Source: Reticulitermes speratus (taxonomy: Eukaryota; Arthropoda; Insecta; Blattodea; Rhinotermitidae). From it: a stretch of 64,000 nt of DNA. Location: assembly GCA_021186555.1 (NCBI GenBank), contig JAJKFL010000012.1, positions 20,781,711 to 20,845,710 of the forward strand, written 5' to 3'. The notes under the pieces are model-generated. The model was not told where the DNA came from. It saw nothing but the letters and a program-made list of their open reading frames with translations, and searched no databases. Positions 63,064-64,000 of the stretch are shown here, piece by piece (the first letter of the stretch is position 1; the number at the start of each line of letters is the position of its first letter). A program made the position numbers and the translations under genes.

Positions 63064-64000
63064 TCAGCACTAAGTCGACTATCTTGGCTTCTTTGAGGTG
63101 CATTGTCGCGAGGGTGGAAGTTCGGAGCGATTGGATTTAACTGGCTACCTCTATCCTCCCGCAGGCTCCCGTGGCCACGTCGATGAAAGCTGCGACCGCC
63201 TTCGTTGTGTTGCCCTCGGTCTGAATACCGACGATTGTGTCTGTCACCTTGCTGCCTAACGTACCGCACATTTACACTATTGCCTCTGTCGCGTTCCCTA
63301 GCGTTATCCTGCTCCCGCGGAGGTCTCCTGTTTGTATCCCGACGGTCGTTCTCGCGGCGTGGCGACCTGCCCGTGTGTCTGTTTTCCCCTAAGCCTTGCA
63401 ACTTAGCTAGGAAAGCTAATGCATCTTGAGTAGACTGTAGGTTGCTACAAATGAGTCCCTGTTGAACACGAGGTTCAAAATGGCTCGTTAGGGCGGAAAG
63501 AAGATCCAGGTCTGACATCGGTGGGTTCAATGTACTTGCCATATTGGCATATCTTATATAATGGTCAAGGTAAGACTCGCCTGATCCTGGGTCATGTCTG
63601 TCTAGGTAGATGGCACTTCGAATACTAGCCTGTCTACTAGGACACCACAGTAATTCGGTGAAGGCCTTTTTAAATTCTTCGTACGTTTTCATTTTATCAA
63701 ATGCACTTGACAACCATTGTTTAGCAAATGGTTCTTTTACTGCCCTGAAAACCAAAGCTAATCTGAGTTCCTCTGGGGTTCTTTTCAGCGAGAAGTATTG
63801 GTCAAGGTCTCGGATAAAATGAAGTGGTACCTGACTTGTACTGTCCGTAAATGTCGGAAGAGTTAGTTCGCTAAGATCGGTGGTATTTGCATACAACCCA
63901 GATGCCGCATTTACATGGTTGTTACATGAACTTACTGATGGGTTAGATACATTGACACTGTCACTACAAGTAGATACATTACAAGCATTCACTCCATTCG
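63027..64000 (-). CDS. Gag-like structural protein, N-terminus outside the window
   Basis: The frame is open to the right edge, so the true start lies beyond the window; the GTG at 63,990-63,992 is not a real start. Residues such as LPTFTDSTSQVPLHFIRDLD, FAKQWLSSAFDKMKTYEEFK and LDHYIRYANMASTLNPPMSD fit the capsid-like part of Ty3/gypsy Gag. The C-terminal 100 residues are very rich in Arg with RG, RR and HRR clusters, and there is no CCHC knuckle, so RNA binding probably relies on the basic tail. It ends with TAG at 63,027-63,029, overlapped by the protease frame. Gag forms the particle shell that holds element RNA. Confidence 0.88.
   Translation of the reverse strand, partial: NGVNACNVSTCSDSVNVSNPSVSSCNNHVNAASGLYANTTDLSELTLPTFTDSTSQVPLHFIRDLDQYFSLKRTPEELRLALVFRAVKEPFAKQWLSSAFDKMKTYEEFKKAFTELLWCPSRQASIRSAIYLDRHDPGSGESYLDHYIRYANMASTLNPPMSDLDLLSALTSHFEPRVQQGLICSNLQSTQDALAFLAKLQGLGENRHTGRSPRRENDRRDTNRRPPREQDNARERDRGNSVNVRYVRQQGDRHNRRYSDRGQHNEGGRSFHRRGHGSLREDRGSQLNPIAPNFHPRDNAPQRSQDSRLSAETTDSGPQPLNN

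Larger units (their letters stand above)
57845..64000 (-). mobile_element. Ty3/gypsy-type LTR retrotransposon, 5' end beyond the window
   Basis: Read right to left: gag, protease, RT, RNase H, integrase with GPY/F-type end, polypurine tract, probable 3' LTR. The domain order PR-RT-RH-IN is that of Ty3/gypsy. No env frame lies between integrase and the polypurine tract, and no chromodomain is visible. The element is interrupted by a TGA between PR and RT and by two small indels in integrase, so it is probably immobile by itself. The 5' LTR and primer-binding site lie outside the window, so LTR identity and age cannot be judged. Confidence 0.93.

Overview
The window looks like intergenic or intronic DNA from a large, repeat-rich arthropod genome, most likely an insect. 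Its LINE 3' ends, tRNA-headed SINEs and a repeat that translates to a Thr-Asp-Arg-rich phrase are of kinds I associate with cockroaches and termites, but I could not test the species. I found no host protein gene I would defend. Nearly everything recognisable is mobile or tandemly repeated DNA.

Layout. 1-22 kb holds scattered SINEs (families named A-E here), 3' fragments of several non-LTR retrotransposons, foldback/MITE elements, and a hAT-like MITE with its target-site duplication at 5,043-5,306. 22.4-25.0 kb has two G/C homopolymer structures followed by a satellite of about 34 units of 64 bp. 29.8-32.3 kb is a decayed jockey-like LINE (zinc-knuckle ORF1 plus part of the endonuclease). 36-38.3 kb holds two foldback elements and a second hAT-like element with target-site duplication. 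42-48.6 kb has more SINE and LINE pieces. 49.25-49.61 kb is a very AT-rich open frame, interrupted only by TGA, that resembles a bacterial or phage coding fragment. 53.2-54.05 kb is an 18-unit, 47-bp minisatellite with a 7-unit higher-order period. From about 57.85 kb to the right edge lies a minus-strand Ty3/gypsy-type LTR retrotransposon (gag, protease, RT, RNase H, integrase, polypurine tract, probable 3' LTR), cut off by the window inside gag.

How the parts work together. Only the Ty3/gypsy element is a multi-gene unit. Gag and protease are in different frames and overlap by about 37 nt, with a canonical UUUAAAC slippery heptamer and a potential stem or pseudoknot after a 7-nt spacer. Protease and RT share one frame but are separated by a TGA, and integrase is broken by two small indels, so this copy is probably inactive.

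The most unusual signals are: (1) a compact hairpin motif, CTGA(A/T)GAT + stem-loop + CGAAAC(A/G)T, in 17 occurrences on both strands, in several otherwise different inverted-repeat elements, with stem sequences that change while remaining complementary in most copies; (2) the AT-rich TGA-containing bacterial-like frame; (3) the frameshift cassette; and (4) the two structured tandem arrays.
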